Shown here piece after piece: positions 9,800-19,676 of a stretch of 64,000 nucleotides of DNA (positions within the stretch are counted from its first letter, which is position 1; each line of letters begins with the position of its first letter). The notes under the pieces were generated by a model. It searched no databases. It saw only the letters and a list, made by a program, of their open reading frames with translations, and was not told where the DNA came from. A program made the translations under genes and the position numbers. The DNA is from Acetobacteraceae bacterium ESL0709 (lineage in GTDB: Bacteria > Pseudomonadota > Alphaproteobacteria > Acetobacterales > Acetobacteraceae). The DNA lies in the NCBI GenBank assembly GCA_029433415.1, contig JAQTIA010000003.1, positions 772,501 through 836,500 of the forward strand, read 5' to 3'.

Positions 9800-10702
9800 A
9801 TGGCTGGATTTTTTTCACGACTCAAGGCGGGTCTCTCCCGTTCCAATGAACGTCTTACCGCGCTCTTTACCAAGCGAAAGCTGGATAATGAGACATTGGA
9901 AGAGCTCGAAGACGAGCTGATCGCCGCGGATCTTGGCCCTGCGGTGGCGGGACGCATTATTGCGCAATTCCGTAACACAAGTTTTGGCCAGGATGTTACG
10001 AGCGAGGAAATCAAGGCGACCCTGGCAAAGGAAATTGCGCAGGTTCTGGAACCTGTTGCCATCCCTTTCACGCCTGACCCAACGCTTAAACCACATGTTG
10101 TGCTGGTTGTCGGTGTCAATGGTACCGGCAAAACCACAACAATTGGCAAAATGGCGCATCATTACCGGCAAGAAGGCAAATCCGTCATGATGGTGGCAGG
10201 CGATACCTTTCGTGCTGCCGCCGTTGAGCAGCTCCAGATATGGGGCCAGCGCGTCGGAGCGCCTGTTATTGCCAGCAAGACTGGTGCTGATGCCGCTGGA
10301 CTGGTCTATGACGGGCTGAAACGTGCTGCTGAAGAAAAAGCGGACCTGCTGCTTATTGATACAGCCGGACGCCTGCATAACAAATCTGCCCTGATGGAAG
10401 AACTTGCCAAAATCATCCGCGTCATGAAGAAATTTGACGAGACCGCCCCCCATAGTGTGCTGCTTGTGCTGGACGCCACTACCGGCCAGAACGCACTGGA
10501 ACAAGTGCGCATTTTCCGCGAGCTGGTCAATGTCACCGGGTTGGTCGTGACCAAACTTGACGGATCTGCCCGTGGCGGTATTGTCGTCGCTCTGGCCGAA
10601 CAATTCAAACTGCCAGTCCATCTGGTTGGCGTTGGCGAACAAGCCGAAGATTTACGCCCCTTCTCTGCCGAAGAATTTGCCAAAGGGCTGGTGGGGAGCT
10701 GA
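9800..10702 (+). CDS. ftsY: Signal recognition particle receptor FtsY
   Basis: About 300 residues; a short FtsY of the alphaproteobacterial kind without a long acidic A domain. The NG domain is complete: NTP-binding GVNGTGKTTT, GDTFRAAA, DTAGRLH, TKLDGSARGG and the C-terminal VGVGEQAEDLRPF. It docks the ribosome-SRP complex at SecYEG in the inner membrane. The chosen ATG at 9800 gives MAGFFSRLKAG, the amphipathic start seen in relatives. A TTG at 9764, 3 nt after the mtaB stop, would add 12 residues and cannot be excluded. It is probably co-transcribed with mtaB. Confidence 0.96.
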   Translation: MAGFFSRLKAGLSRSNERLTALFTKRKLDNETLEELEDELIAADLGPAVAGRIIAQFRNTSFGQDVTSEEIKATLAKEIAQVLEPVAIPFTPDPTLKPHVVLVVGVNGTGKTTTIGKMAHHYRQEGKSVMMVAGDTFRAAAVEQLQIWGQRVGAPVIASKTGADAAGLVYDGLKRAAEEKADLLLIDTAGRLHNKSALMEELAKIIRVMKKFDETAPHSVLLVLDATTGQNALEQVRIFRELVNVTGLVVTKLDGSARGGIVVALAEQFKLPVHLVGVGEQAEDLRPFSAEEFAKGLVGS

Positions 10703-10758
10703 AGTCCTCATCCCTTCGCAGAAGGTCGGACCCTATATTCAGGGTTTTATATTTTTTG

Positions 10759-10772
10759 TTGCAATATCGCAA
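10759..10772. promoter_or_regulatory. Possible operator upstream of the lactate permease
   Basis: TTGC and GCAA half-sites flank a 6-nt AT-rich spacer in the 115-nt gap before the permease gene, about 45 nt from its start. The symmetry and position suggest a regulator site, but the arms are short and chance is possible. Confidence 0.25.
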
Positions 10773-10785
10773 TAATTTATTCACG

Positions 10786-10810
10786 CTCCTTTCTGATAGC
10801 CCGAAAGGAG
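10786..10810 (+). promoter_or_regulatory. Perfect hairpin that sequesters the Shine-Dalgarno of the lactate permease
   Basis: CTCCTTTC at 10786-10793 pairs without mismatch with GAAAGGAG at 10803-10810 around a 9-nt loop. The right arm is the only ribosome binding site for the TTG start at 10818, seven nt downstream. In the folded leader the site would be hidden, which points to translational control. The trigger (temperature, protein or small RNA) is not visible. Confidence 0.55.
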
Positions 10811-10817
10811 AAGAATT

Positions 10818-12287
10818 TTGATCAACGCATTTGCCATTCTGCCGATTCTACTCTGTGCCTGCGTCATTCTTATCGCCAGGCTTTCAGCTTTGGCAGGCGC
10901 CCTTATCGGCCTCATAACAGCCTTTCTGCTGATTCTCTCTCCCACGCCTTTTACCTTGTCTCTTGCTCACATAGGCGGCAGTGCACTTGATAGTATTTTA
11001 CTCAGCCTGAATGCTGCCCTTGTGATTCTTCCCGGGCTGTATTTCAGCGCCATCCTGAAAGAAAACGGCTCTCTTGCAACCATACAGAACTGGGTCGCCG
11101 CCCTCTCTTTCTCCCCGGAACGCAAGGCTCTGCTGATTCTTTTCGGTCTCGCACCAATTATTGAATCTCTTATCGGGTTTGGCATTTCCCTCCTCATCAC
11201 AATTCCACTCTTTTTTCATATTTTTCCCTCCAGAACTGCCTATCGTCTTTCCATGCTCAGCATGATGACAAGGCCGTGGGGCACGTTGGGAATTGCGACC
11301 CTGATGGGCGCTACCCTTTCAGGGCAGGATGCTGCCAGTCTCGGAGTCAATAGTGTACTACTCAATAGCCTGGCCTATCCCGCTTTCGGCTTTATCGCCC
11401 TTTATCTCATTGGCGGATTTCCCACGCTCAAGCACTCTTTTCTTCCGGCTCTGGGGCTAAGCCTTGCCTTGATGGGACTTCTCGCCTTGTTCAATGCCAT
11501 AAACCTCGTTGAAATTTCAGGCGTGCTGAGCGGTGCTGGTGTCTTTATCCTGGGTTTCATCTGCTTTTCAAAAAGAAGCATTTCACCAGCACCACAGAAC
11601 CATAAAAACCTGTTAGTGGCTTTTTCATTTTACGGCCTCATTCTGCTCCTGATTCTTATGGAACGACTGATCCCCGGCCTGTATGACACGCTTGCCCATC
11701 TGGTCGTCTTCACCAGTCCCCATACTTCATTCAGCCTGCTGACCAGCCCTGGTATAGTGTTGGGACTTGTCGTCCTTCTTTTGTTCAGCATCAAGCAAGT
11801 GACGCTGAATCATAAAGACCTTCTGACACGCTGGGTCCGCACAACGGCCCCGCTTTTTCTCTTTATTCTTCTCGCCCAGATCATGGTACGAAGCGGTATG
11901 ATAGAGGCATTTTCACAAATGCTCAGCGGGCTTCCCGATAGCATCCTGATCTTCTGCTCACCTCTGATCGGCATGATCAGTGGCTTTATGACAGGCTCCA
12001 ATATGGGAGGCAACGCCTTAACCATGTCCTTGCAAAGCCATATAGGCGGAACGCTCGGCCTTAATGCCCTTTTCAGCGCCGCCCAGAATGCGGGAGCCGG
12101 CGATGCGCTTTTTACCTCTATCCCCGGCATTGTCATGATCCTCGGACTGGCCGGAGAGATCACCCATGACGATGAAGCTGAGAAAAACACCAAGGAACAT
12201 CATTTGCTCAGCTTTGGCCTGAAAGCAGCACTCCTGATTTTCACCTGCCTCATCATCCCTGTTTTTACGCTGAAAGGGTTGATGTAA
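10818..12287 (+). CDS. L-lactate permease family transporter
   Basis: 489 residues and strongly hydrophobic, with about 12-14 predicted membrane segments. Features of the LctP/LldP family are visible: the early VILPGLYFSAILKENG segment, APIIESLIGFGISL near residue 115, and the late GMISGFMTGSNMGGNAL and NAGAGDALFTS motifs. It is shorter than E. coli LldP (about 550). The family imports lactate or glycolate with protons. Translation starts at a TTG at 10818, supported by GAAAGGAG seven nt upstream. With the D-lactate dehydrogenase and pyruvate decarboxylase elsewhere in the window it fits lactate oxidation. Confidence 0.88.
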   Translation: MINAFAILPILLCACVILIARLSALAGALIGLITAFLLILSPTPFTLSLAHIGGSALDSILLSLNAALVILPGLYFSAILKENGSLATIQNWVAALSFSPERKALLILFGLAPIIESLIGFGISLLITIPLFFHIFPSRTAYRLSMLSMMTRPWGTLGIATLMGATLSGQDAASLGVNSVLLNSLAYPAFGFIALYLIGGFPTLKHSFLPALGLSLALMGLLALFNAINLVEISGVLSGAGVFILGFICFSKRSISPAPQNHKNLLVAFSFYGLILLLILMERLIPGLYDTLAHLVVFTSPHTSFSLLTSPGIVLGLVVLLLFSIKQVTLNHKDLLTRWVRTTAPLFLFILLAQIMVRSGMIEAFSQMLSGLPDSILIFCSPLIGMISGFMTGSNMGGNALTMSLQSHIGGTLGLNALFSAAQNAGAGDALFTSIPGIVMILGLAGEITHDDEAEKNTKEHHLLSFGLKAALLIFTCLIIPVFTLKGLM

Positions 12288-12305
12288 CGCTCTCGCCCTC
12301 GCAAA

Positions 12306-12335
12306 AGAACCGCGGAAACAGACTTCCGCGGTTCT
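12306..12335. terminator. Bidirectional terminator between lactate permease and purA
   Basis: The perfect 12-bp stem AGAACCGCGGAA / TTCCGCGGTTCT has a 6-nt loop and lies in the 73-nt gap between two convergent genes. On the minus strand it is followed by TTTTG, serving purA. On the plus strand it is followed by CCTTG, a weaker tail. Confidence 0.75.
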
Positions 12336-12360
12336 CCTTGAAAGCTTTCATGAAGGACTT

Positions 12361-13650
12361 TTATCCCTCAAAAGGATCTTTCATTAAAATCGTGTCGTCA
12401 CGCTCTGGGCTGGTGGATAGCAGCGTAACGGGAGCGCCGATCAGCTCTTCAATACGGCGGACATATTTGATGGCCTGTGCGGGAAGTTCTGCCCATGAAC
12501 GTGCACCGGCTGTCGTCTCATCCCAACCGGGCATGGTTTCCAAAACAGGCCTCACCCGTGCCTGCGCCGCTGGAGATGATGGGAAACGGTCAATTTTCTG
12601 ACCATCCAGCTCGTACCCCACGCAGAGAGAGACTTCTTTCATGCCGTCCAGAACATCCAGCTTGGTCAGGGCGATGCCATCCACACCGCCGACCCTCACG
12701 GCATGACGCACCAACGTAGTATCAAACCAGCCACAACGACGCGGGCGTCCTGTAACCGTGCCAAATTCATGCCCGCGCTTGCCGAGCCCTTTGCCAACAT
12801 CATCATGAAGTTCAGTCGGGAAAGGCCCCTCGCCAACACGCGTGGTATAGGCCTTGGCAATACCCAGTACAAAACCGACTGATTTTGGCCCAACCCCACT
12901 GCCTGAAGCCGCAATGGCAGCAATGGTATTAGAGCTTGTAACAAAAGGATAAGTCCCGTGATCGACATCCAGCATTACAGCTTGCGCGCCTTCAAAAAGG
13001 ACACGCTTTCCGGCCCTTACAGCCTCATCAAGACGGTCCCAGACGGGGCAGGCAAAAGGGAGCACTTTCGGCGCCACTTCGTTAAGATAGGCCAGAACCT
13101 GTTCCTTCGTAAACGTCTCAGCGCCCAGACCTGCCAGCAGCGCATTATGATGAAGCAGAAGCTCATCAATCTTCCAGTCCAACGTCTCAGGCTCACGAAG
13201 ATCACAAAGGCGGATAGCGCGACGAGCCACCTTGTCTTCATAGGCGGGACCAATCCCACGGCCCGTCGTGCCAATTTTATGCGCGCCACGGGCTGCCTCA
13301 CGAGCGCGATCCAGTGCGCCATGAAGAGGCAGGATGAGAGGCACAGTTTCGGCCACCCATAATGTCTCTGGCGTCACGGAAAGACCCTGCCCCGTAACGC
13401 GACCAATCTCATCAAGCAGGGCCTGTGGATCCACGACAACGCCATTGCCGATAACGCCGATCTTGCCGCTTACCAGACCTGATGGCAGCAGTGACAGCTT
13501 ATAGACCTGATCGCCCACAACAAGGGTATGTCCTGCATTATGTCCCCCCTGAAAGCGGACAACGATATCAGCGCGACTGGCGAGCCAGTCAACGATCTTG
13601 CCTTTTCCTTCATCCCCCCACTGGGTGCCGATTACGGTTACGTTGGACAT
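12361..13650 (-). CDS. purA: Adenylosuccinate synthetase
   Basis: 429 residues, the standard length. Couples GTP hydrolysis to joining IMP and aspartate, the first step from IMP to AMP. GTP-binding and catalytic [10 protein letters not shown] lies at 12-21, followed by GGHNAGHT, then [13 protein letters not shown] near residue 130 and the late [10 protein letters not shown]. It is the last gene of a minus-strand group serC-hisZ-purA, 39 nt after hisZ, an arrangement found in other alphaproteobacteria. It ends at a convergent terminator. Confidence 0.97.
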   Translation of the reverse strand: MSNVTVIGTQWGDEGKGKIVDWLASRADIVVRFQGGHNAGHTLVVGDQVYKLSLLPSGLVSGKIGVIGNGVVVDPQALLDEIGRVTGQGLSVTPETLWVAETVPLILPLHGALDRAREAARGAHKIGTTGRGIGPAYEDKVARRAIRLCDLREPETLDWKIDELLLHHNALLAGLGAETFTKEQVLAYLNEVAPKVLPFACPVWDRLDEAVRAGKRVLFEGAQAVMLDVDHGTYPFVTSSNTIAAIAASGSGVGPKSVGFVLGIAKAYTTRVGEGPFPTELHDDVGKGLGKRGHEFGTVTGRPRRCGWFDTTLVRHAVRVGGVDGIALTKLDVLDGMKEVSLCVGYELDGQKIDRFPSSPAAQARVRPVLETMPGWDETTAGARSWAELPAQAIKYVRRIEELIGAPVTLLSTSPERDDTILMKDPFEG

Positions 13651-13689
13651 AAAAACGATTTTCCTTACAGCAAGAATAAAATCAAGAAA

Positions 13690-14829
13690 TCAGAGAGCTT
13701 CGGCACAACCATTATGCCAGAGATGACTGCACCGCAGACGTCGCGCCACTTCGGCAGAAAGATGAGCCTCCCCCAACGCCTCAATCGTGGCGAAACCCTC
13801 TTTATGCAGTGTCGACAGAGTCTCATGCGCCAGCCCTGATGGCACCAGACAGCGCGGGCGACGTAAAGGCAGTGGCGCTACCTTCAGGAGCGCCTCGGGG
13901 TGCAATGTAAGGCCGCAGGCAGGCTCATCTCCGGCCAGATAACGCCCGCCACGCCCCAATTCATCACGTGACTTCAGGGCAAAAACCGTAACACAGAGAC
14001 CAGTATGATAACGCCACCCCCTGAAATCAACCGGATCAATGGTCAATCGCAAGGAAGGAAGACGCTTTTTCAAAGCAGCAACGCTTTCCTGAAGACGATC
14101 CAGATAAGGCTTTAATGAAGCCGGAAAAGAAAGTGCCCTAAGACGCTCCAGAGCCTGATCAGCCGGACCTGCCGCATCCATAAGACCAGACAGAAGAGGG
14201 GCCAGAGCGCCGCCCTCCTCAGCCACAGCAGCCACATCCCTGCGGTCAAGTGCGTGAATGAGAACTTCCCTCTTCGTTCCTTCAAAGGCCTGATCAATTA
14301 GAGTCCAGATCATGACCGGCATGGAAAGATCAAATGAGACCCCCTTGATTCCCAAGGCCGTCAACGCTTCAGCCCCCAAAGCAATGACCTCGGCATCGGC
14401 CTGCGCGCTATCAGGGCCAATAAGCTCAATCCCTGTCTGGAGGATCTGGCGGTCTGATTCTCTCCCCGGCGTGCCGATCACGACGCAGTCCCCTGCATAG
14501 GAAAGACGTAAAGGCCGCGGCATATCCTGAAGACGCACCTGAGCGATACGCGCGATCTGCGTTGTCATATCCGGTCTCAGCGCCATCATACGATGAGAAG
14601 ACGGATCCAGCAGACGAAAACTCTGCTCCGCCAAGGCCTCTCCTGCTCCGCTGAGAAGAGAGGTCTCGAATTCCAGCAGGGGAGGACGAACACGCTCATA
14701 GCCATAAGCTGCGAATACATCCATCACTGTAGCGATACCACGTGCCTCAGCTTCAGCCTCACCAGGAAGCAGATCGACAAATCCCATTGGCAGAAGGGAA
14801 GGATTTGTCGCGTCTGAGGGACCCATCAT
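13690..14829 (-). CDS. hisZ: ATP phosphoribosyltransferase regulatory subunit HisZ
   Basis: 379 residues resembling a class II histidyl-tRNA synthetase core without tRNA-binding parts. The N-terminal [18 protein letters not shown], the [13 protein letters not shown] motif and the late motif-3-like GGRYL fit HisZ. HisZ is the partner of the short form of HisG in the first step of histidine synthesis, which implies a short hisG elsewhere. The start overlaps the serC stop (ATGA), so translation is probably coupled. The frame is open further upstream but that part lies inside serC. Confidence 0.92.
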   Translation of the reverse strand: MMGPSDATNPSLLPMGFVDLLPGEAEAEARGIATVMDVFAAYGYERVRPPLLEFETSLLSGAGEALAEQSFRLLDPSSHRMMALRPDMTTQIARIAQVRLQDMPRPLRLSYAGDCVVIGTPGRESDRQILQTGIELIGPDSAQADAEVIALGAEALTALGIKGVSFDLSMPVMIWTLIDQAFEGTKREVLIHALDRRDVAAVAEEGGALAPLLSGLMDAAGPADQALERLRALSFPASLKPYLDRLQESVAALKKRLPSLRLTIDPVDFRGWRYHTGLCVTVFALKSRDELGRGGRYLAGDEPACGLTLHPEALLKVAPLPLRRPRCLVPSGLAHETLSTLHKEGFATIEALGEAHLSAEVARRLRCSHLWHNGCAEAL

Positions 14830-15989
14830 ACCGCAAATTCCTTTTTGGTCTGTTCCATGGCCCAGTCCAGCCAAGGAAGCAGAAGAGCAATATCCTCAGC
14901 CTCAACTGTGGCTCCCCCCCAGATACGCAGGCCTGCTGGAGCATCGCGGTAAGAGGCTAGGTCGTAACCGGCTCCCTCTTTGGCCACCAGCCCGGTCAGA
15001 TGTTTTACAACCTTGCCGCGCTGTTCCTCAGAAAGGGCCTCAAACCACGGCGCAATGATTTTCAGGCAGATGGACGTACAGGACCGCGTTGCAGGATCAG
15101 CACTCAGGAAAGCAACCCAATCCGATGCCTCTACCCAAGGAGTCACCGTTGCCAGATTTTTCTGCGAGCGGGCTTTCAGGGCAGGAAGCCCACCGACTTG
15201 CTCGGCCCATTTCAGGCTGTCCAGCGCATCTTCCACACACAGCATGGAGGGCGTGTTAATCGTATCGCCCTCGAAAATTGCCTCAATCAAACCCTTTTTG
15301 TTGGTCAATCGAAAGATTTTCGGCAACGCGCGCGGAGCACCTTGCTCCAGACGCGCCACAGCGCGCGGACTGAGAGCGAGCATGCCGTGAGCGGCCTCGC
15401 CCCCCAGAGCCTTCTGCCAGGACCATGTAACGATATCAAGCCTGTCCCATGGCAGATCCATCGCAAACGCGGCCGATGTTGCGTCACAAATCACCAACCC
15501 CTCATGAGTGGCTGGCACTGACTCCGGTGAAGGCACGCAGACACCAGACGTCGTACCATTCCATGTCAGAACGACATCACGGGACCAATCAACATGAGAC
15601 AGATCGGGAAGCTGGCCGTAAGGAGCCTCCAAAATGCGCAAATCTTCGAGCTTTAGCTCATTTTTGAGGTCTTTAGCCCACGTCTCGGAAAAACTCTCAA
15701 AAGAAAGGACATCTATGCCTCTCTGTCCGCCCAGTGCCCAGAGAATCATCTCAACCGCCCCTGTATCAGAAGCAGGCACGATCCCAAGGCGCCAGTCTTC
15801 AGGAATCTCCAGAAGATTTTTGGAACGCGTAATGACCTCCTTGAGGCGCGCTCTCCCCTCTGCGGCCCGATGAGAGCGCCCCAGCAGGGCCTCTTTCAGA
15901 ACGTCAGGAGACCAGCCGGGGCGTTTGACGCAGGGACCGGAAGAAAAGAAGGGACGTGCAGGACGGGAGGTAGGCTTGGAATGGGACAT
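14826..15989 (-). CDS. serC: Phosphoserine transaminase
   Basis: 387 residues; PLP enzyme converting 3-phosphohydroxypyruvate and glutamate to phosphoserine. The N-terminal [15 protein letters not shown] and the RSHR segment are typical of the SerC branch found in alphaproteobacteria. [14 protein letters not shown] near residue 195 contains the PLP lysine. I chose the ATG at 15989 (MSHSKP) because relatives start there; in-frame starts at 16007 and 16022 would add 6-11 residues, and none has a clear Shine-Dalgarno. It heads the serC-hisZ-purA group. Confidence 0.95.
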   Translation of the reverse strand: MSHSKPTSRPARPFFSSGPCVKRPGWSPDVLKEALLGRSHRAAEGRARLKEVITRSKNLLEIPEDWRLGIVPASDTGAVEMILWALGGQRGIDVLSFESFSETWAKDLKNELKLEDLRILEAPYGQLPDLSHVDWSRDVVLTWNGTTSGVCVPSPESVPATHEGLVICDATSAAFAMDLPWDRLDIVTWSWQKALGGEAAHGMLALSPRAVARLEQGAPRALPKIFRLTNKKGLIEAIFEGDTINTPSMLCVEDALDSLKWAEQVGGLPALKARSQKNLATVTPWVEASDWVAFLSADPATRSCTSICLKIIAPWFEALSEEQRGKVVKHLTGLVAKEGAGYDLASYRDAPAGLRIWGGATVEAEDIALLLPWLDWAMEQTKKEFAV

Positions 15990-16223
15990 GGCCAAGGATC
16001 GATCCATCAGCAGGAGAAACATGATTAAAGAGATCAGGTTGACTGGCCAAAAACATCACAATGTCAGGAACCAGACTGCCAGATAACAGAAAATTTTGCC
16101 TTCAAGCCCTGCTTTCAGGCAACTTTGCTGCCGACCGGGACCTTACCATAAGGCGCCCCTTCTGTCATGGCACCACAAAACGGGCTCAGAAGGAAAAACA
16201 GATTTTAACGGAAAATGAAAAGA

Positions 16224-16308
16224 TGGTGCGAGAGAGGGGACTCGAACCCCTAAGCCTTGCGGCGGTCGATTTTGAGCCGACTGCGTCTACCAGTTCCGCC
16301 ACTCTCGC
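16224..16308 (-). tRNA. tRNA-Leu (CAA)
   Basis: A full cloverleaf reads on the minus strand, with a 7-bp acceptor stem starting GCGAGAG, a long variable arm as in class II tRNAs, the T-loop GTTCGAGTC, and an encoded CCA at 16224-16226. The anticodon loop is CTCAAAA, giving anticodon CAA, which reads UUG. It stands alone between serC and argC. Confidence 0.95.
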
Positions 16309-16442
16309 CTATCTCATGGGCTCAGTAAGAGAGACCCGTGAAGCGCTAAATAATCCATCTTTTTTAAAAGAGCCAGAGGGAATCCTTAAAAAAGAAATTT
16401 TACCGCCATAACAAACTGAATAAGTCCCTTAACCAGAGAGAT

Positions 16443-17345
16443 TCAGGACCGACCACTCATAAGGATAAGATTTCGAACAGCAGCACCAGAAGCTCCCTTG
16501 CCGAGATTATCAAGCGTTGCCGTCAGCACAACCTGTCCTTCATGACCATGGACACGCAGTTCCATATCATCACGACCAGCCAGATGATCGGCCAGAAGGG
16601 TCGCTTCCTCATCGCAAACGCGAATCGTCTCTGCATCCTTATAGGCCTCTTCCAGCACATTGCGGACAGATTCCTTGGAGGGGAACCCGGGAAGGCTCAG
16701 TAAATGCAACGGGATAGAAACAATCATTCCCTGTGGAAAATGCCCTACTGACGGTACAAACAGGGGCTTCTGCAACAACCCACTATAATGCGTGATTTCG
16801 GGAAGATGTTTGTGGGAGAGAGTTAATCCGTACAGCATGAAAGCCGGACCACCATCACGTTCGTGAGCCTCAATCATACTCCGCCCACCACCGCTATAGC
16901 CCGAAACAGCATTGATGGAGACTGGATAATTCGCTGGCAACAATCCTGCCTTGACCAGAGGACGCAACAGGGCAATAGCCCCTGTAGCATAGCAACCAGG
17001 ATTACTGACATAATCGGATGTGCGTATCAGCTCACTCTGCTGTGCGTCCAGCTCCGGCAGGCCATAAACCCAGTCTGGATCCACCCTGTGGGCCGTGCTG
17101 GCATCCAGAAAGCGCGTAACGCCCCTGCCCAGAGCCACAGCCTCACGCGCTGCGTCATCAGGCAGGCATAAGACGGTAATATCGGCCTGTTCCATGAGAG
17201 CATGGCGCGCTTGCAGATCCTTGCGCAAGGTCGGTTCAATCTGCAAAAGCTCGAATCCGTAATGAGCAGGCAGTGCTTCCAACCTCTGACGGATTCCCAG
17301 ACCGGTAGTACCAGCTTCTCCGTCGATAAAGATTCGAGTCGTCAT
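16443..17345 (-). CDS. argC: N-acetyl-gamma-glutamyl-phosphate reductase (short type)
   Basis: 300 residues, the length of the shorter ArgC class. NADPH-dependent reduction of N-acetylglutamyl phosphate in arginine synthesis. FIDGEAGTTGLGIRQRLE at the N terminus is the dinucleotide-binding loop of this class. SNPGCYATGAIALLRPL near residue 125 holds the catalytic cysteine. The start at 17345 has GAGGG 8-12 nt upstream; the open frame 25 codons further up lacks homology. It follows a GNAT gene by 19 nt. argD and argF lie 36 kb away in this window. Confidence 0.95.
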   Translation of the reverse strand: MTTRIFIDGEAGTTGLGIRQRLEALPAHYGFELLQIEPTLRKDLQARHALMEQADITVLCLPDDAAREAVALGRGVTRFLDASTAHRVDPDWVYGLPELDAQQSELIRTSDYVSNPGCYATGAIALLRPLVKAGLLPANYPVSINAVSGYSGGGRSMIEAHERDGGPAFMLYGLTLSHKHLPEITHYSGLLQKPLFVPSVGHFPQGMIVSIPLHLLSLPGFPSKESVRNVLEEAYKDAETIRVCDEEATLLADHLAGRDDMELRVHGHEGQVVLTATLDNLGKGASGAAVRNLILMSGRS

Positions 17346-17364
17346 GCTCTTTTCCCTCTTGCCT

Positions 17365-17874
17365 TTACCATTGCAGAACTTTCTGCCTCTTTTCATAAAG
17401 CAGCATGATCTGGCCGTCACGCGGGAACTGCCCGACCAGGCTCATGCCAATACTGCCCAGAACAATCCGGGACGCAATATTATCCTCACGCGTCACGGCA
17501 ACGACACGCTCTTCTCCAGCATCCAGCGTAAAAGACAAGGCACGCCCCGCGGCCTCACGAGCAATGCCACGACCAGAAACCTGCGGGAAAAGAGCAATCC
17601 TCAGCCCTAAGCCGCGTCCATCAGGGCGATCATGCACGCCCGTCATGCCGACAAAGGCATCTTTTTCAAAAACGGAAAAAATACCCACACCGCGTCTGGC
17701 CCAGAAAGCGATATCCTCAGCCATATCCCGCTCAGCCTGGTCGCGCGTGCGGACGCCACCAAGCATGGCGCCAAAAGCGCCTATATTACTTTTCAGCCGG
17801 GCCATATCCTCCATATCACGCCAATTGACAGGACGGAGGACAAGGCGCGCTGTACGTAGTTCATGACCCAGCAC
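17365..17874 (-). CDS. GNAT family N-acetyltransferase (RimJ/RimL-like)
   Basis: 169 residues. The opening ELRTARLVLRPVNWRDMEDM is the usual beta1-alpha1 start of RimJ/RimL-type acetyltransferases, and VSGRGIAREAAGRALSF (near residue 97) is the acetyl-CoA pyrophosphate loop. The substrate cannot be read from the sequence. The start is a GTG at 17874 with only a weak ACAGG upstream. It lies between ettA and argC on the same strand with short gaps, so it is probably in one transcript. Confidence 0.82.
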   Translation of the reverse strand: MLGHELRTARLVLRPVNWRDMEDMARLKSNIGAFGAMLGGVRTRDQAERDMAEDIAFWARRGVGIFSVFEKDAFVGMTGVHDRPDGRGLGLRIALFPQVSGRGIAREAAGRALSFTLDAGEERVVAVTREDNIASRIVLGSIGMSLVGQFPRDGQIMLLYEKRQKVLQW

Positions 17875-17900
17875 AGCGGCCTGTAGTTACAGCACTATCC

Positions 17901-19580
17901 CTAGCGGGCAATGGGACGGTAGCGGATACGGCCAGGTTCAGTCGCATCCGGCCCCAGACGACGGCGTTTATCTTCTTCATAATCCTGGAAATTGCCTTCA
18001 AACCATTCGACGTGACTATCCCCCTCGAAGGCCAGAATATGCGTTGCCAGACGGTCAAGGAACCAGCGGTCATGGGTGATCACCACCGCACAGCCCGCGA
18101 ATGCTTCAAGGGCCTCTTCAAGTGCACGCAATGTATCGACATCAAGGTCATTGGTCGGCTCGTCAAGGAGAATGACGTTATTATCCTGCTTCAGCATCTT
18201 CGCCAGATGCACGCGGTTGCGCTCACCCCCGGAAAGCACACCAACACGTTTCTGCTGGTCAGATCCCTTGAAATTGAAAGCACCAACATAGGCACGCGAC
18301 GGAACCGCACGCTTACCAAGATAAATCACGTCCGTGCCACCGGAAATTTCTTCCCAGACGGTCTTATTGTCATCCAGCGTATGACGGGACTGATCAACAT
18401 AACCAAGCTTGACCGTGTCACCGATAATCAAAGACCCCGAATCAGGATGTTCCTGCCCCGTAATCATCTTGAAAAGTGTGGACTTACCTGCGCCATTCGG
18501 CCCGATTACCCCGACAATGCCACCCGGCGGCAGCTTGAAGTTCAGGTCATCAATCAGCTGACGCTCTCCAAACCCCTTGGAAAGATGCTCGGCCTCAATG
18601 ACTGTCCCCCCAAGACGCGGGCCGGGTGTAATCATGATTTCAGCTGTACCGCCAACGCGTTCCTGCTCAGCAGCCAGCATTTCCTCATAGCGGGTAATAC
18701 GAGCCTTGCTCTTGGCCTGACGAGCCTTGGGAGAGCTTGCGATCCAGTCCTGCTCGGCCGCAAGGGCACGCTGGCGAGCGCTTTCCTCTTTTTCTTCCTG
18801 CGCCAGACGTTTGCGTTTCTGCACCAGCCAGGAAGAATAATTCCCCTCAAACGGATAGCCACGACCACGCTCAATTTCCAGAATCCAGTTCGTGACATTA
18901 TCGAGGAAGTAGCGGTCATGCGTAATAACCATCACTGTCCCGGGATAGTCACGCAATGTCTTTTCAAGCCAGGCTACACTCTCGGCATCAAGATGGTTCG
19001 TCGGTTCGTCAAGGAGCAAAAGGTCGGGTTTTTCCAACAGAAGACGACATAATGCCACGCGCCGACGCTCCCCACCAGAAAGATGGGTTACGGGACTATC
19101 AGCAGGCGGGCAACGCAGGGCGTCAAGAGCGATATCGAGTTTGCGATCAAGCTCCCATCCATCACCAGCATCAATCTTTTCCTGAAGCTCTGCCTGTTCC
19201 GCAAGGAGAGCTGTCATTTCATCATCAGACATTGGCTCGGCGAATTTTGCAGAGATCTCGTTAAAACGATCAACAGCGTGCTTGATCGCACCAAAACCAA
19301 TGGCAGCATTCTCGCCAACTGTCAGTGTAGGATCAAGCTGTGGTTCCTGTTCCAGATAACCAATGCGCACGCCGTCAGCGGCCCAGGCCTCGCCGCCAAA
19401 TTCCTTGTCTATACCGGCCATGATCTTGAGTAGGGTCGATTTACCGGCGCCATTGACGCCCAGCACCCCGATCTTTACGCCAGGAAGGAAAGAAAGCGTA
19501 ATGCCCTTGAAGACCTCTCTTCCACCAGGATAAGCCTTGGTGAGATCCTTCATGACATAGACATACTGATAGGCGGCCAT
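17901..19580 (-). CDS. ettA: Energy-dependent translational throttle protein EttA (ABC-F)
   Basis: 559 residues, the EttA length. Two ABC ATPase domains with no membrane segments: Walker A GVNGAGKST and GPNGAGKST, signatures LSGGERRRVALCR and LSGGERNRVHLAKM, and Walker B LLLLDEPTNHLDAES and VILLDEPTNDLDVD. The linker between them (PtIM) is rich in K, R and E. EttA binds the ribosomal E site and couples the first peptide bond to ATP level. AAAGGAG lies upstream of the ATG at 19580. Confidence 0.95.
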   Translation of the reverse strand: MAAYQYVYVMKDLTKAYPGGREVFKGITLSFLPGVKIGVLGVNGAGKSTLLKIMAGIDKEFGGEAWAADGVRIGYLEQEPQLDPTLTVGENAAIGFGAIKHAVDRFNEISAKFAEPMSDDEMTALLAEQAELQEKIDAGDGWELDRKLDIALDALRCPPADSPVTHLSGGERRRVALCRLLLEKPDLLLLDEPTNHLDAESVAWLEKTLRDYPGTVMVITHDRYFLDNVTNWILEIERGRGYPFEGNYSSWLVQKRKRLAQEEKEESARQRALAAEQDWIASSPKARQAKSKARITRYEEMLAAEQERVGGTAEIMITPGPRLGGTVIEAEHLSKGFGERQLIDDLNFKLPPGGIVGVIGPNGAGKSTLFKMITGQEHPDSGSLIIGDTVKLGYVDQSRHTLDDNKTVWEEISGGTDVIYLGKRAVPSRAYVGAFNFKGSDQQKRVGVLSGGERNRVHLAKMLKQDNNVILLDEPTNDLDVDTLRALEEALEAFAGCAVVITHDRWFLDRLATHILAFEGDSHVEWFEGNFQDYEEDKRRRLGPDATEPGRIRYRPIAR

Positions 19581-19676
19581 GGGAGGTCTCCTTTAACGCA
19601 AGCCGAACAGGTGACAGAGAAACACACTATAACCCTTGAGGTTAACCTGGTTGCAAGGTGCCACAGAAGGACACCC

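Noticed and set aside
15990-16223. serC-type riboswitch candidate in the serC leader
   Set aside because: I could not fit the conserved stems of the alphaproteobacterial serC motif to this leader.
18012-19052. Antisense open frame of 346 codons across ettA
   Set aside because: ettA shows all ABC motifs; this frame is a shadow of them.
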